DNA from: Pseudonocardia sp.
GTDB lineage: Bacteria > Actinomycetota > Actinomycetes > Mycobacteriales > Pseudonocardiaceae
Assembly: GCF_029263155.1 (NCBI RefSeq)
Contig: NZ_JAJCYB010000045.1
Location: 1 to 44,166 of the forward strand
DNA length: 44,166 bases
Direction of reading: 5' to 3'
The translations under genes were made by a program, and so were the position numbers. Shown in pieces: positions 15,918 to 24,373 of the stretch. Numbering within the stretch: the first letter of the stretch is position 1; each line of letters opens with the position of its first letter. Below the pieces are notes generated by a model. The model was not told where the DNA came from, ran no database searches, and was given only the letters and a program-made list of their open reading frames with translations.

Positions 15918-15944
15918 TGTCGATTCCGCCGGTTCCCGTTCGTC
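15918..15944 (+). promoter_or_regulatory. Candidate ECF42-dependent promoter
   Basis: TGTCGA (15918-15923), a 17-bp spacer, then CGTC (15941-15944) lies 52 bp before the DGPF gene start. The published ECF42 target motif is TGTCGA at -35 and CGA/TC at -10. The match suggests the DGPF/ECF42 pair is expressed from a promoter read by its own sigma factor. Confidence 0.6.
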
Positions 15945-15996
15945 GTCATGCTGTGCGGCACCCCGGCCGTGCGACCCGAGACAGGGAGAACCGGAC

Positions 15997-16353
15997 ATGA
16001 AGTACATGTTGTTGATCTACGGACCGGCGGAGGGCGACTGGTCCGAGGAGGCGGTCCAGGCCGAGATGAACGCCTACTGGGCCTACGAGAAGGCGGTCGC
16101 CGACGCGGGCGTCAAGCTGGGGAGCGAGGCGTTGCAGCCCGTCTCCACGGCGACGACGGTCGCGGTGCGCGCCGACGGCGAGCGGGTCGTCACCGACGGG
16201 CCGTTCGCCGAGGCGCGCGAGGTGCTCGGCGGCTACTACCTGCTCGACGTCCCCGACCTCGATGCCGCTCTCGACTGGGCGGCGCGCTGCCCGGGCAGCC
16301 ACAACGGCAACCGCATCGAGGTGCGGCCGGTGCTGGAGTTCGAGGAGCCGTGA
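15997..16353 (+). CDS. DGPF-domain (YCII-related) protein, partner of ECF42
   Basis: A 118-residue single-domain YCII-like protein. It opens [10 protein letters not shown] and contains the eponymous [19 protein letters not shown] near residue 67 and a C-terminal [12 protein letters not shown]. Genes of this kind are the standard neighbours and targets of ECF42 sigma factors, and here the TGA overlaps the GTG of the sigma gene. The ribosome site is CAGGGAGAA. Biochemical role of DGPF proteins is not firmly established. Confidence 0.88.
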   Translation: MKYMLLIYGPAEGDWSEEAVQAEMNAYWAYEKAVADAGVKLGSEALQPVSTATTVAVRADGERVVTDGPFAEAREVLGGYYLLDVPDLDAALDWAARCPGSHNGNRIEVRPVLEFEEP

Positions 16354-17666
16354 CGCGGGGGGCGGCCGGCTCCGCAGCCGCCTCGTCGGTCGAGGCGGTC
16401 TTCCGCGAGGAGCGGGGCCGGCTGCTCGCCACGCTCGTCCGGCAGTTCGGCGATCTCGACCTGGCCGAGGAGGTCGCCTCCGACGCCGTCGCGGTGGCCC
16501 TGGAGCGCTGGCCCGTCGACGGCGTGCCGTCCCGGCCCGCCGCGTGGTTGCTGACGACCGCGCGCAGGCGGGCCGTCGACGTCCTGCGCCGCGACCGCAC
16601 CTACGCGACCCGCCTCGCGGTGCTGCAGGCGGAGACCGACCGGGCCGGCCCCGAGGTGTCCGAGGCGGACGAGGACGTCCCCGACGAGCGGCTGCGGCTG
16701 TTCTTCACCTGCTGCCACCCCGCGCTGCCCCTCGACGCGCAGACCGCGTTGACGCTGCGCTGCCTGGCGGGCCTGTCCACCCCGGAGGTGGCCCGGGCGT
16801 TCCTGACGCCCCCGGCCACGATGGCCCAGCGCATCGTGCGCGCGAAGCGGAAGATCCGCGCCGCGCGCATCCCATTCCGGGTGCCCGAGGCGCACGAGCT
16901 GCCGGACCGGCTGCCCGGCGTGCTCCGCGTCCTCTACCTCATCTGCACCGAGGGCTACGCGGCGAGCGCGGGCGACGAGCTCGTGCGGGCCGACCTGTCC
17001 GCGGAGGCGATCCGACTGGCCCGGATCCTGCTGCGGCTGCTGCCCGCCGAGCGGGAGGTCGCCGGGCTGCTCGCGCTGATGCTGCTGGTCGACGCCCGCC
17101 GCGCCGCGCGGACCGCGCCGGACGGGTCGCTCGTGCTGCTCGACGACCAGGACCGTGGGCTCTGGGACGCCGGGGCGATCGTCGAGGGCCGCGCTCTCGT
17201 CGTCCGCGCGCTGACCGGGGGGCCGCCCGGCGCGTACGGGCTGCAGGCGGCGATCGCGGCGGTGCACGTCGAGGCCGCGAACGTGGCCACGACCGACTGG
17301 CCCCAGATCGTGGCGCTCTACGACGTCCTGGCACGGGTGGCGCCGTCGCCGCTGGTGTCGCTGAACCGGGCCGTCGCGGTGGCGATGCGCGACGGCCCGG
17401 CCGTCGGGCTCGCGCTCCTCGACGAGCTGGCCGCCGACGACCGGCTGCGCGGCTACCACCTGCTGCCCGCCGCCCGCGCCGACCTGCTGCGGCGGCTGGG
17501 CCGTCGCTCCGAGGCCGGGCGGGCCTACCGCACCGCCCTGGAGTTGGTGGGCAACGAGCCGGAGCGCCGGTTCCTGCTGCGGCGGCTGGCGGAGCTCGAC
17601 GGCCGGCCCGTCGATCAGGGCGCCGACGTGGGCGGTCGATCGTCGGACGCGACGCCGGCGCCCTGA
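16350..17666 (+). CDS. ECF42-type RNA polymerase sigma factor with long C-terminal extension
   Basis: A 438-residue sigma factor, more than twice the size of an ordinary ECF sigma. Residues about 14-80 form sigma2 ([30 protein letters not shown]), and about 115-170 sigma4 ([36 protein letters not shown]). The remaining 260 residues form the helical, TPR-like extension of the ECF42 group, with [22 protein letters not shown] and the [18 protein letters not shown] repeats. Group members lack a classical anti-sigma factor, and the extension is needed for activity in studied cases. GTG 16350 overlaps the DGPF stop. It converges with the next sigma gene, with only 8 bp between them. Confidence 0.9.
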   Translation: MTRGAAGSAAASSVEAVFREERGRLLATLVRQFGDLDLAEEVASDAVAVALERWPVDGVPSRPAAWLLTTARRRAVDVLRRDRTYATRLAVLQAETDRAGPEVSEADEDVPDERLRLFFTCCHPALPLDAQTALTLRCLAGLSTPEVARAFLTPPATMAQRIVRAKRKIRAARIPFRVPEAHELPDRLPGVLRVLYLICTEGYAASAGDELVRADLSAEAIRLARILLRLLPAEREVAGLLALMLLVDARRAARTAPDGSLVLLDDQDRGLWDAGAIVEGRALVVRALTGGPPGAYGLQAAIAAVHVEAANVATTDWPQIVALYDVLARVAPSPLVSLNRAVAVAMRDGPAVGLALLDELAADDRLRGYHLLPAARADLLRRLGRRSEAGRAYRTALELVGNEPERRFLLRRLAELDGRPVDQGADVGGRSSDATPAP

Positions 17667-17674
17667 ACAGCGGG

Positions 17675-18280
17675 TCAGGCATCCGGGACGGGGTCGGAGA
17701 GGAGGGTGCGCAGGCGGGCCAGCGCGCGGTGCTGGGTGACGCGCACGGCTCCGGCCGTGGTGTCGAGCATCCCGGCCACCTCGTCGGCCGTGTAGCGCAG
17801 GGCGACCCGCAGCACGATCACCTCCCGGTGGTGGTCGGGCAGGAGCGCCAGCGCGGCCTTGAGGCGCACCACCTCCGTCGCGAGGACGGCCGCGAGCTCG
17901 GGGCCGGGGTCGGTGTCGGGTCGTTCGGGCATCGACTCGCTCGGTGTCGACTGGTCCCGGCCGCTCGCGCGGAACGCGTCGACGATCTTGAACCGGGCGA
18001 TGCCGATCACGAAGGCCATGATGGCGCCCTCCGGCCGGAACCGCGGCAGCGCGTCGCAGACGGCCAGCATGACGTCCTGCACGACGTCGTCGGCGGTGAG
18101 GATGCCGGTGGACCCGGCGAGCTTGCCGCGGCAGAACCTCACCACGGGCGGGTGGATCTCCGACAAGAACGTCCGGAGTGCCGCGGTGTCGCCCGTGGCG
18201 GCCAGCCGCGCCAGCCGTTCGAGAGCTCCGTCGTGGTGGTCCGGGCCGTGTTCGTCCCCGGACCCGTCTGGGTCGTGCAC
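17675..18280 (-). CDS. Sigma-70 family factor of the ShbA/SigD type
   Basis: A 201-residue ECF-like sigma factor. Sigma2 spans about residues 35-105 (VVRFCRGKLAGSTGILTADDVVQDVMLAVCDALPRF) and sigma4 about 135-195 (LALLPDHHREVIVLRVALRYTADEVAGMLDTTAGAVRVTQHRALARLR). The sequence style matches streptomycete ShbA and mycobacterial SigD, which drive the principal sigma gene or stationary-phase genes. GTG 18280 has a strong AGGAGGGG ribosome site. No anti-sigma gene follows. An 18-bp motif 37 bp upstream is shared with the greA leader. Confidence 0.82.
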   Translation of the reverse strand: MHDPDGSGDEHGPDHHDGALERLARLAATGDTAALRTFLSEIHPPVVRFCRGKLAGSTGILTADDVVQDVMLAVCDALPRFRPEGAIMAFVIGIARFKIVDAFRASGRDQSTPSESMPERPDTDPGPELAAVLATEVVRLKAALALLPDHHREVIVLRVALRYTADEVAGMLDTTAGAVRVTQHRALARLRTLLSDPVPDA

Positions 18281-18608
18281 CCCAATGTCCCCTCCTGATG
18301 ACCGTGCCGTGCAGCTCCCACCACCACGGACCGTGCAGGGAGATGGGTGTGCCCGGGCGTGCCCGAGGTGTGGGGAGCGTGCGCGGGACCCGAGTCACCC
18401 GGTCGATGTGCCCGTCGGCCCGGGTGGGGCTCGCGCGGTGGCACACAGTAGTGCGCGTACGACGCTCCGCAGTACCGATCGGGGTGTCGGCGGCGTATCC
18501 CGTCCGAGTCCGTACGCCTGGTGTTCGTTTTTCGTCCAGTTGACGTCCTGCGTGCGCCGGACCGCGCCCTGCGGCACCGGTGCCGGCCGGTTGGGGGACG
18601 ATGACACC
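18281..18608. other. Intergenic region between divergent sigma and cbs genes
   Basis: This 328-bp region must hold promoters for both genes. It contains the 18-bp motif at 18318-18335 and a TTGACG hexamer at 18540-18545 that could be a cbs -35 box, though no good -10 follows at the right distance. The stretch GTTCGTTTTTCG (near 18525) is unusually T-rich for the window. I see no gene or riboswitch here. Confidence 0.5.
18318..18335 (-). promoter_or_regulatory. 18-bp motif shared with the greA leader, copy 1
   Basis: CCACCACCACGGACCGTG occurs here and identically at 27420-27437. Both copies lie just upstream of minus-strand genes (37 and 23 bp before the starts). It contains the 11-bp palindrome CACGGACCGTG, so it may be a common operator or part of the leader RNAs. 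Confidence 0.4.
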
Positions 18609-19979
18609 ATGCGCTTCGTCGAGCACGTCGCCGATCTGGTCGGCAACACCCCCCTCGTCCGGCTCGGATCCGTGGCCAGGGGAATCAGCGCCCCGGTGCT
18701 GGCCAAGGTGGAGTACTTCAACCCGGGCGGCAGCGTGAAGGACCGCATCGCGCTGCGCATGGTCGAGGCGGCCGAGGCCTCCGGCGAGCTGCGGCCGGGC
18801 GGCACCATCGTCGAGCCGACGTCGGGCAACACCGGGGTGGGGCTCGCGATGGTCGCGCAGCGCAAGGGTTACAGCTGCGTCTTCGTCTGCCCGGACAAGG
18901 TCAGCGAGGACAAGCGCAACGTCCTGCGCGCCTACGGCGCCGAGGTCGTGGTGTGCCCGACGGCCGTGGAGCCCGACCACCCGGACTCCTACTACACCGT
19001 GTCCGACCGGCTCGCGGCCGAGACCGAGGGCGGCTGGAAGCCCAACCAGTACGCCAATCAGGCCAACCCCGAGTCGCACTATCTCGGCACCGGCCCGGAG
19101 ATCTGGGAGCAGACCGAGGGCCGCATCACGCACTTCGTGGCCGGCATCGGCACCGGCGGCACGATCAGCGGCACCGGGCGCTACCTGAAGGAGGTGTCCG
19201 ACGGCCGCGTCCGGATCATCGGCGCCGACCCGGAGGGTTCGGTCTACTCCGGCGGGGGCGGGCGGCCCTACCTGGTCGAGGGCGTCGGCGAGGACTTCTG
19301 GCCCAGCACGTACGACAAGGACATCTGCGACGAGATCGTGGCCGTCAGCGACGGCGACTCGTTCGAGATGACCCGGCGGCTCGCGCGGGAGGAGGCGCTG
19401 CTGGTCGGTGGCTCGTGCGGGATGGCGACGGTCGCGGCCCTGCGGGTCGCCGCCGACCTGCCCGCCGACGCCGTGGTGGTGGTGCTGCTGCCCGACGGCG
19501 GCCGCGGCTACCTCGGCAAGGTCTTCAACGACGCCTGGATGGCCGGCTACGGTTTCCTGCCCCCTGCCCAGGGCGCCACCGTGGGAGACGTGCTGCGCCG
19601 CAAGGACGGCACGATGCCCGACCTCGTGCACGCGCACCCCAACGAGACCGTCGCCGACGCGGTGCACTACCTGCGGGAGTTCCACGTGTCGCAGATGCCG
19701 GTCGTGCGGGCCGAGCCGCCGGTGATGGCCGCCGAGGTCGCGGGCGCGGTCGTGGAGCGCGACCTGCTCGACGCCCTGTTCACCGGCCGCGCGCAGCTCG
19801 CGGACCGCCTCGAGCGGCACATGTCGCCCGCGCTGCCCACGATCGGTGCGGGGGAGGCGCTGGACAACGCGATGGGCGCGTTCGCCTCGGCCGACGCGGC
19901 GCTCGTGCTGGTCGACGGGAAGCCGGCGGGGGTCGTCACGCGCTCGGACGTGCTCGCGTTCCTCGGGTCCGGAGGCTGA
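18609..19979 (+). CDS. cbs: Cystathionine beta-synthase
   Basis: A 456-residue PLP enzyme that condenses serine and homocysteine to cystathionine in transsulfuration. Lys44 in NPGGSVKDR is the PLP lysine, the substrate loop is TSGNTGVGLAM, and the phosphate-binding GIGTGGTISGTGRYLKE follows. Residues about 335-456 form a CBS-domain pair (PNETVADAVHYLREFHVSQMPVV, GEALDNAMGAF) that may bind an adenosyl ligand. It has no haem-binding N-terminus. The order with metB, greA and mca downstream matches Rv1077-Rv1082 of M. tuberculosis. It is divergent from the ShbA/SigD-type gene. Confidence 0.94.
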   Translation: MRFVEHVADLVGNTPLVRLGSVARGISAPVLAKVEYFNPGGSVKDRIALRMVEAAEASGELRPGGTIVEPTSGNTGVGLAMVAQRKGYSCVFVCPDKVSEDKRNVLRAYGAEVVVCPTAVEPDHPDSYYTVSDRLAAETEGGWKPNQYANQANPESHYLGTGPEIWEQTEGRITHFVAGIGTGGTISGTGRYLKEVSDGRVRIIGADPEGSVYSGGGGRPYLVEGVGEDFWPSTYDKDICDEIVAVSDGDSFEMTRRLAREEALLVGGSCGMATVAALRVAADLPADAVVVVLLPDGGRGYLGKVFNDAWMAGYGFLPPAQGATVGDVLRRKDGTMPDLVHAHPNETVADAVHYLREFHVSQMPVVRAEPPVMAAEVAGAVVERDLLDALFTGRAQLADRLERHMSPALPTIGAGEALDNAMGAFASADAALVLVDGKPAGVVTRSDVLAFLGSGG

Positions 19980-20002
19980 GCCGGCTCACCGGGTGACGGG
20001 TA

Positions 20003-20074
20003 CGGGCTCGCGCGCTGAACCGGCCCTCGCGCGCAGCCGGCAGCGCGCGGGACACTGTTCGGCGCGCGAGCCCG
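20003..20074. repeat. Intergenic inverted repeat (CTCGCGC family)
   Basis: CGGGCTCGCGCGC (20003-20015) and GCGCGCGAGCCCG (20062-20074) are perfect 13-bp inverted repeats around a GC-rich loop, beginning 24 bp after the cbs stop. It may terminate cbs transcription. The arm sequence is like those of the repeats at 9808 and 33059. Confidence 0.65.
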
Positions 20075-20107
20075 CGGGTGGGGGTTGCCTTCCGGGGACT
20101 GCGGCTG

Positions 20108-20136
20108 CGATGGTGTAACCGACGGTTACACCATCG
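20108..20136 (+). promoter_or_regulatory. 29-bp perfect palindrome, TetR-type operator candidate
   Basis: Two 14-bp arms, CGATGGTGTAACCG and CGGTTACACCATCG, flank a single central A. The TGTAACC/GGTTACA core and tight centre are typical of TetR-family operators in actinobacteria. It lies 15 bp before the ATG of the decayed reductase, with a GGGAGG ribosome site between. No TetR gene is present in the window. Confidence 0.6.
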
Positions 20137-20151
20137 GCAGGGAGGCCGCTG

Positions 20152-20534
20152 ATGAGCCAGGTCATCGACGACCCGGGGTGCCGACCGGGCTGCTGCGCAG
20201 CGCACCCGCCGGTGCCGCCGTCTACGCCTGCGGCCCGCCGCCGATGCTCGACGCGGTGGTGGCCGAGCTCCCGCGCAGCCGGGCCACCGCGCTGCATGTC
20301 GAACGGTTCAGCCCGCCCCCGGTCGTCGGCGGGCGGCCGTTCCGGCTGGTGCTGGCCCGCAGCGGCGTCACCCTGGACGTGCCGGCCGACCGGACCGCGC
20401 TCGACGTCGTCCGGGAGGTGCGGCCGGACGTCGCCTACTCCTGCCGCCAGGGCTTCTGCGGCACCTGCCGCGTCGGCGACACCCTGATCTGTACCGACCG
20501 CGCGGCCGGCGACCGGCTCGTGCTCGACCTGTAG
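20152..20534 (+). pseudogene. Decayed ferredoxin-dependent reductase (C-terminal remnant)
   Basis: The recognisable part encodes VYACGPPPMLDAVVAELP, the end of a flavin/NAD reductase module, and then a plant-type [2Fe-2S] ferredoxin domain (YSCRQGFCGTCRVGD...LICTDRAAGDRLVLDL). The flavin-binding and most of the NAD-binding domain are gone. The intact ribosome site and ATG (20152, MSQVIDDP) are in a different frame from the remnant, as expected if a deletion joined the gene start to its end near 20175. The spacing between the third and fourth cluster cysteines is 7 residues instead of about 30, a second internal deletion that should abolish cluster binding. A relative of Rv3230c-like reductases is likely, by inference. 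Confidence 0.7.
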
Positions 20535-20544
20535 GGAACCCTCG

Positions 20545-22251
20545 ATGCCCAAGCAGATCGTGCGTTCCGGCGACGTCCGCCTCGCCGTGTGGACGGCCGG
20601 CGACCCGGCGAACCCGCCCCTCGTGCTCGTGCACGGCTATCCCGACACCCACGTGGTGTGGGACGACGTGGTGGCCGCGCTCGCCGACACGTTCCGCGTC
20701 GTCACCTTCGACAACCGCGGCGCGGGGGCCTCGGACTGCCCGGTCGGGATCGAGCCGTACCGCATCGAGCAGCTGGCCGCCGACCTGCGCGCGGTGATCG
20801 ACGCGGTGTCGCCGGAGCGGCCGGTGCACCTGGCCGGGCACGACTGGGGCTCGATCCTGGCCTGGGAGCTGGTCACCGACCCGGCCGCCGTCGACCGGAT
20901 CGCCTCGTTCACCTCGATCGCGGGGCCGTGCCTGGACCACATCGGGCACTGGATGCGCGGCTGGACGTCGCACCCGCGGGCGTCGGCGGCCCAGCTGCTG
21001 AGGTCCTGGTACGTCGCCGCGTTCCAGGTGCCCGGGCTGGGGACGCTGCCGTGGCGGCTCGGGCTGGGTGACGGCTGGGACGTGCTGCTCGCCCGCGTCG
21101 AGGGGGTCTCGCGCCGGGAGCGGGTGCGCAGCCGCGGCGCCGACGGCGAGATCGGCGTGCGGCTCTACCGCGCCAACGTGGTCCGCCGCCTGCGCCACCC
21201 CGGCGAGCGGCGGACCGACGTCCCGGTACAGGTCGTGCACGCCACCGGTGACCACTTCGTCGGCCCGGACATGGCCTCGGACGCGCGGCGGTGGGCGCCG
21301 CGACTGTGGCATCGTTCCCTCGCCGCGACACACTGGGCGCCCCTCACACACGGTCCGGCGCTGGCGCGGATGATCACCGAGCTGGCCGACCACGTGCGCG
21401 GCGCCCCGGTGCCCGCGCTGGACCGGCTCGCCAGGCCGGGTGAGTTCGGCGGCAGGCTCGTGCTGGTCACGGGCGCGGGCAGCGGGATAGGGCGGGCCAC
21501 GGCGCACGCGTTCGCCGCGCTCGGGGCCGAGGTCGTGGCCGTCGACATCGACGCCGACGCGGCCGCCCGCACCGCGCGGGCCGTCGGCGGGCACCCGTTC
21601 ACCGTCGACGTCTCCGACGAGGCGGCCATGCGCAAGCTCGCCGACGAGGTGGCCGCGGCGCACGGCGTGCCCGACGTCGTCGTCAACAACGCCGGGATCG
21701 GGCACTCCGGGACGTTCCTGGCGACCACCGTGGAGGAGTGGCGCCGCGTGCTCGACGTCAACCTCTGGGGCGTGATCCACGGTTGCCGCGAGTTCGGGTC
21801 CCGGATGGTGGAACGCGGCGAGGGCGGGCACATCGTCAACGTGGCGTCGGCGGCCGCCTGGCTGCCGGCGAAGGACCTGGCCGCGTACTCCACCAGCAAG
21901 GCGGGTGTGGCGATGCTGTCGGACTGCCTGCGCCCCGAGGTGGCCGCGCACGGGGTCGGCGTGTCCACGATCTGCCCCGGCCTGATCGACACGAACATCA
22001 CCCGGACGAGCACGTTCTCCGGCCTCGACGACGCCGGGCAGCAGGCGCGGCGGGAGCATGCGGCGGCGGTGTACGGGCGCCGCAACTTCCCGCCCGAGGG
22101 CGTGGCCCGCGAGATCGTGGACGCGGTGCGGCGCTCGTCGGCCGTGGTGGCCGTGACCCCGGAGGCCAAGGCCGTGCGGCTGCTCGCGCGCCTCTCGCCG
22201 GCCGCCGTGCGGATGGTGGCCGCGGGAGGGTTGGACCGGTCGGGCGCGTAG
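20545..22251 (+). CDS. Alpha/beta hydrolase - SDR fusion, EphD-like
   Basis: A 568-residue two-domain protein. Residues 1-290 are an epoxide-hydrolase-like alpha/beta hydrolase with HGYPDTH (30-36) and nucleophile Asp100 in AGHDWGS. Residues 300-568 are a short-chain dehydrogenase with TGAGSGIGRA near 310, NNAG and Tyr448-x3-Lys452 (YSTSKAG). This architecture is that of mycobacterial EphD (Rv2214c), which acts on long-chain lipids. Pseudonocardiaceae generally lack mycolic acids, so the substrate here should differ. It starts 10 bp after the reductase remnant and probably once shared its promoter and the palindromic operator. Confidence 0.87.
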   Translation: MPKQIVRSGDVRLAVWTAGDPANPPLVLVHGYPDTHVVWDDVVAALADTFRVVTFDNRGAGASDCPVGIEPYRIEQLAADLRAVIDAVSPERPVHLAGHDWGSILAWELVTDPAAVDRIASFTSIAGPCLDHIGHWMRGWTSHPRASAAQLLRSWYVAAFQVPGLGTLPWRLGLGDGWDVLLARVEGVSRRERVRSRGADGEIGVRLYRANVVRRLRHPGERRTDVPVQVVHATGDHFVGPDMASDARRWAPRLWHRSLAATHWAPLTHGPALARMITELADHVRGAPVPALDRLARPGEFGGRLVLVTGAGSGIGRATAHAFAALGAEVVAVDIDADAAARTARAVGGHPFTVDVSDEAAMRKLADEVAAAHGVPDVVVNNAGIGHSGTFLATTVEEWRRVLDVNLWGVIHGCREFGSRMVERGEGGHIVNVASAAAWLPAKDLAAYSTSKAGVAMLSDCLRPEVAAHGVGVSTICPGLIDTNITRTSTFSGLDDAGQQARREHAAAVYGRRNFPPEGVAREIVDAVRRSSAVVAVTPEAKAVRLLARLSPAAVRMVAAGGLDRSGA

Positions 22252-22261
22252 TTTGGCGCCC

Positions 22262-23407
22262 ATGCCCGGCTTCTCGACGAACGCCATCCACGCGGGCCAG
22301 GAGCCCGACCCCACGACCGGTGCGGTGATCACGCCGATCCACCCGTCGTCGACGTTCGCCCAGGACGGCGTCGGCGGGCTCCGGACGGGCGGGTACGAGT
22401 ACTCGCGCTCGGCCAACCCGACCCGCACCGCGCTGCAGGAATGCCTCGCGGCGCTGGAGGGCGGGCGGCACGGGATCGCGTTCGGCTCCGGGATGGGCGC
22501 CACCGACGTGCTGTTGCGGGTGGCGCTCACGCCGGGTGAGCACCTCGTCATCCCGCACGACGCCTACGGGGGCACGTTCCGGCTCGTCGACAAGGTCCTG
22601 GCCGGCTGGGGGATCGAGTACACCCCCGTCGACCTGGGTGACCTCGACGCGCTGCGCGCCGCCGTGCGGCCGACCACCCGGCTGATCTGGTGCGAGACGC
22701 CCACCAACCCGCTGCTCGGGATCGCCGACATCGCCGCCGTCGCCGAGGTGGCGCGTGGGGCGGGCGCGCGGCTCGTCGTCGACAACACCTTCGCCTCGCC
22801 CTACCTGCAGAACCCGCTCGCGCTGGGCGCCGACGTGGTGCTGCACTCCACCACCAAGTACGTGGGCGGGCACTCCGACGTGGTCGGCGGGGCGCTCGTG
22901 ACCGGCGACGACGAGCTCGCCGAGAGGATCCTCTTCACGCAGAACTCGGTGGGCTCCGTGCCCGGCCCGTTCGACGCGTGGCTCACCCTGCGCGGGGTCA
23001 AGACGCTCGCCGTGCGGATGGATCGCCACTGCGACAACGCCGAGCGGATCGTGGAGCTGCTCTCCGCGCACCCCGCCGTCTCCGCGGTGCTCTATCCGGG
23101 ACTGCCGTCGCACCCGAACCACGAGGTGGCGGCCAAGCAGATGCGCCGCTTCGGCGGGATGGTGTCCTTCACCGTCGCCGGCGGGCGCGAGGCGGCGCTG
23201 CGGGTGTGTGGGGCCACGCGGCTGTTCACGCTCGCCGAGTCGCTCGGCGGGGTCGAGTCGCTGATCGAGCACCCCGGTGCCATGACCCACGCGTCGACGG
23301 CGGGATCGGCGCTCGAGGTACCCGACAACCTGGTGCGGCTCTCGGTGGGCATCGAGGACGTCGAGGACCTGGCCGAGGACCTGAGCGCCGCGCTCGACGC
23401 CCACTAG
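22262..23407 (+). CDS. metB: Cystathionine gamma-synthase (MetB type)
   Basis: A 381-residue PLP enzyme of the Cys/Met metabolism family. It joins an activated homoserine with cysteine to make cystathionine, or acts as gamma-lyase in the reverse direction. Lys199 in HSTTKYVGGHSD carries PLP. The Tyr/Arg of YEYSRSANPTR and the phosphate-binding FGSGMGAT are in place. Length and position two genes after cbs match Rv1079. ATG 22262 is preferred; TTG 22253 in frame has no better ribosome site. Cysteine synthesis from methionine in mycothiol producers uses cbs plus this enzyme family. Confidence 0.9.
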   Translation: MPGFSTNAIHAGQEPDPTTGAVITPIHPSSTFAQDGVGGLRTGGYEYSRSANPTRTALQECLAALEGGRHGIAFGSGMGATDVLLRVALTPGEHLVIPHDAYGGTFRLVDKVLAGWGIEYTPVDLGDLDALRAAVRPTTRLIWCETPTNPLLGIADIAAVAEVARGAGARLVVDNTFASPYLQNPLALGADVVLHSTTKYVGGHSDVVGGALVTGDDELAERILFTQNSVGSVPGPFDAWLTLRGVKTLAVRMDRHCDNAERIVELLSAHPAVSAVLYPGLPSHPNHEVAAKQMRRFGGMVSFTVAGGREAALRVCGATRLFTLAESLGGVESLIEHPGAMTHASTAGSALEVPDNLVRLSVGIEDVEDLAEDLSAALDAH

Positions 23408-23415
23408 GGTCGACG

Positions 23416-23922
23416 GTGCCCAGCCGCGCCCGGCTGCGGAAGCGGCTGCGGTCGTTGGCGTTCGTGGAGGGTGTCAACGTCGTGCTGCTCCCGGCAGCCG
23501 TCCTCACCGCGGTCGGCTCCCGCGGTCCGCTGACCACCGGGGTCGTCGCCGGCGCCGCGGCGGTGTCGGTGGCACTCGCCGCGGGCTCCCTGTTCTGGTT
23601 CCGGCGACTGCGCGGGCGGGTGTCGCTGCGGTGGTGCCGGGTCTGCGAGGCGGGCCTCGCGGTCGCGGCACTGCTCGCGGCTGTCGCCACCGGGCTGTCC
23701 GCGCTCGATCTCCGCACCGGCGCCCTGCTGGTGCCGATCATCGGGTTCGGTCTCGCGCTGTTCGCCGCCTGCGAGATCGTCAACTACCGGTTCGTGCAGA
23801 TCAGCGCGGGTGGGTGGCTGGCGTGGGGCGGCGGCCGGGTCCGGCGGCCGCACCTGGCGATCGAGCTGCGCCGTGCGCGGCGCAAGGGGTCGGGCGGGAC
23901 CGGGGCAGCCGAGACGGGGTGA
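23416..23922 (+). CDS. Small multi-pass membrane protein, unknown function
   Basis: A 168-residue protein with a basic N-terminus (RARLRKRLRSL) and about four hydrophobic segments, ending in a basic tail. GTG 23416 lies 8 bp after the metB stop, so it is likely co-transcribed. The FGLALFAACEIVNYRFVQI segment resembles DUF-type actinobacterial membrane proteins, but I cannot assign a family. Confidence 0.65.
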   Translation: MPSRARLRKRLRSLAFVEGVNVVLLPAAVLTAVGSRGPLTTGVVAGAAAVSVALAAGSLFWFRRLRGRVSLRWCRVCEAGLAVAALLAAVATGLSALDLRTGALLVPIIGFGLALFAACEIVNYRFVQISAGGWLAWGGGRVRRPHLAIELRRARRKGSGGTGAAETG

Positions 23923-23983
23923 CGCGGCCCGCACGGGCCCGGATCCCCGCCGCCCGCACCGCGGTGGTCACCCCGCGGCGGCG

Positions 23984-24205
23984 TCAGCCCCGGTCCGGCG
24001 CGCCGACGTCGGTGGGAGGTTCGGTCGGGGAGCTCGGCACCAGCAGGTCGCCCGCGGCCACGCAGCCCCCGACCAGCTCGTACCCGCCGTCGATCGGCGC
24101 GTAGTACCCCGGGTCGTCGCAACCGGCCCCGCGGACGGTGGCCACGGCCATCGCGGCCAGCGCCCCCGCCGCCAGCAGCGGCGCGAGCAGCCGCAGCCGT
24201 GTCAT
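23984..24205 (-). CDS. Small exported or membrane-anchored protein, unknown
   Basis: A 73-residue protein with an N-terminal hydrophobic signal (RLRLLAPLLAAGALAAMAVATV), two cysteines that could pair (GAGCDDPGYYAPIDGGYELVGGC), and a Pro/Ser-rich tail. No lipobox is clear. The composition around YYAPIDGGYELVGG looks conserved and not random. It converges with the 23416 gene. The short length makes it less certain. Confidence 0.5.
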   Translation of the reverse strand: MTRLRLLAPLLAAGALAAMAVATVRGAGCDDPGYYAPIDGGYELVGGCVAAGDLLVPSSPTEPPTDVGAPDRG

Positions 24206-24373
24206 CGGTATGTCCTCCCCCGTGGCGCGCCGCGCCGGTCCCCGCCACGGCGCCGTCAGTGTTCGACGCGGCCGAGGCTACCGGTTCGGCGGGGCCGTCC
24301 GCCGGATGTACCGGTCACCCGACCGCCGTCGCCGCGGTGCTCGTCCGGCGGTGCACCCCCACCCGACGCCGCG

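Noticed and set aside
18525..18570. SAM or cobalamin riboswitch before cbs
   Set aside because: I could not find the conserved core bases or pairing; only a T-rich patch and a TTGACG hexamer are present.
16236..19820. A long minus-strand frame across the ECF42, ShbA/SigD and cbs genes
   Set aside because: It runs antisense through well-supported genes of both strands and shows no family motif.
20085..20151. Extension of the ferredoxin-like frame upstream as an intact gene
   Set aside because: The upstream codons run through the palindrome, show no reductase domain, and the ferredoxin part has defective cysteine spacing.
22253..22261. TTG 22253 as the start of metB
   Set aside because: It adds only three residues, has no better ribosome site than ATG 22262, and TTG is rarer.
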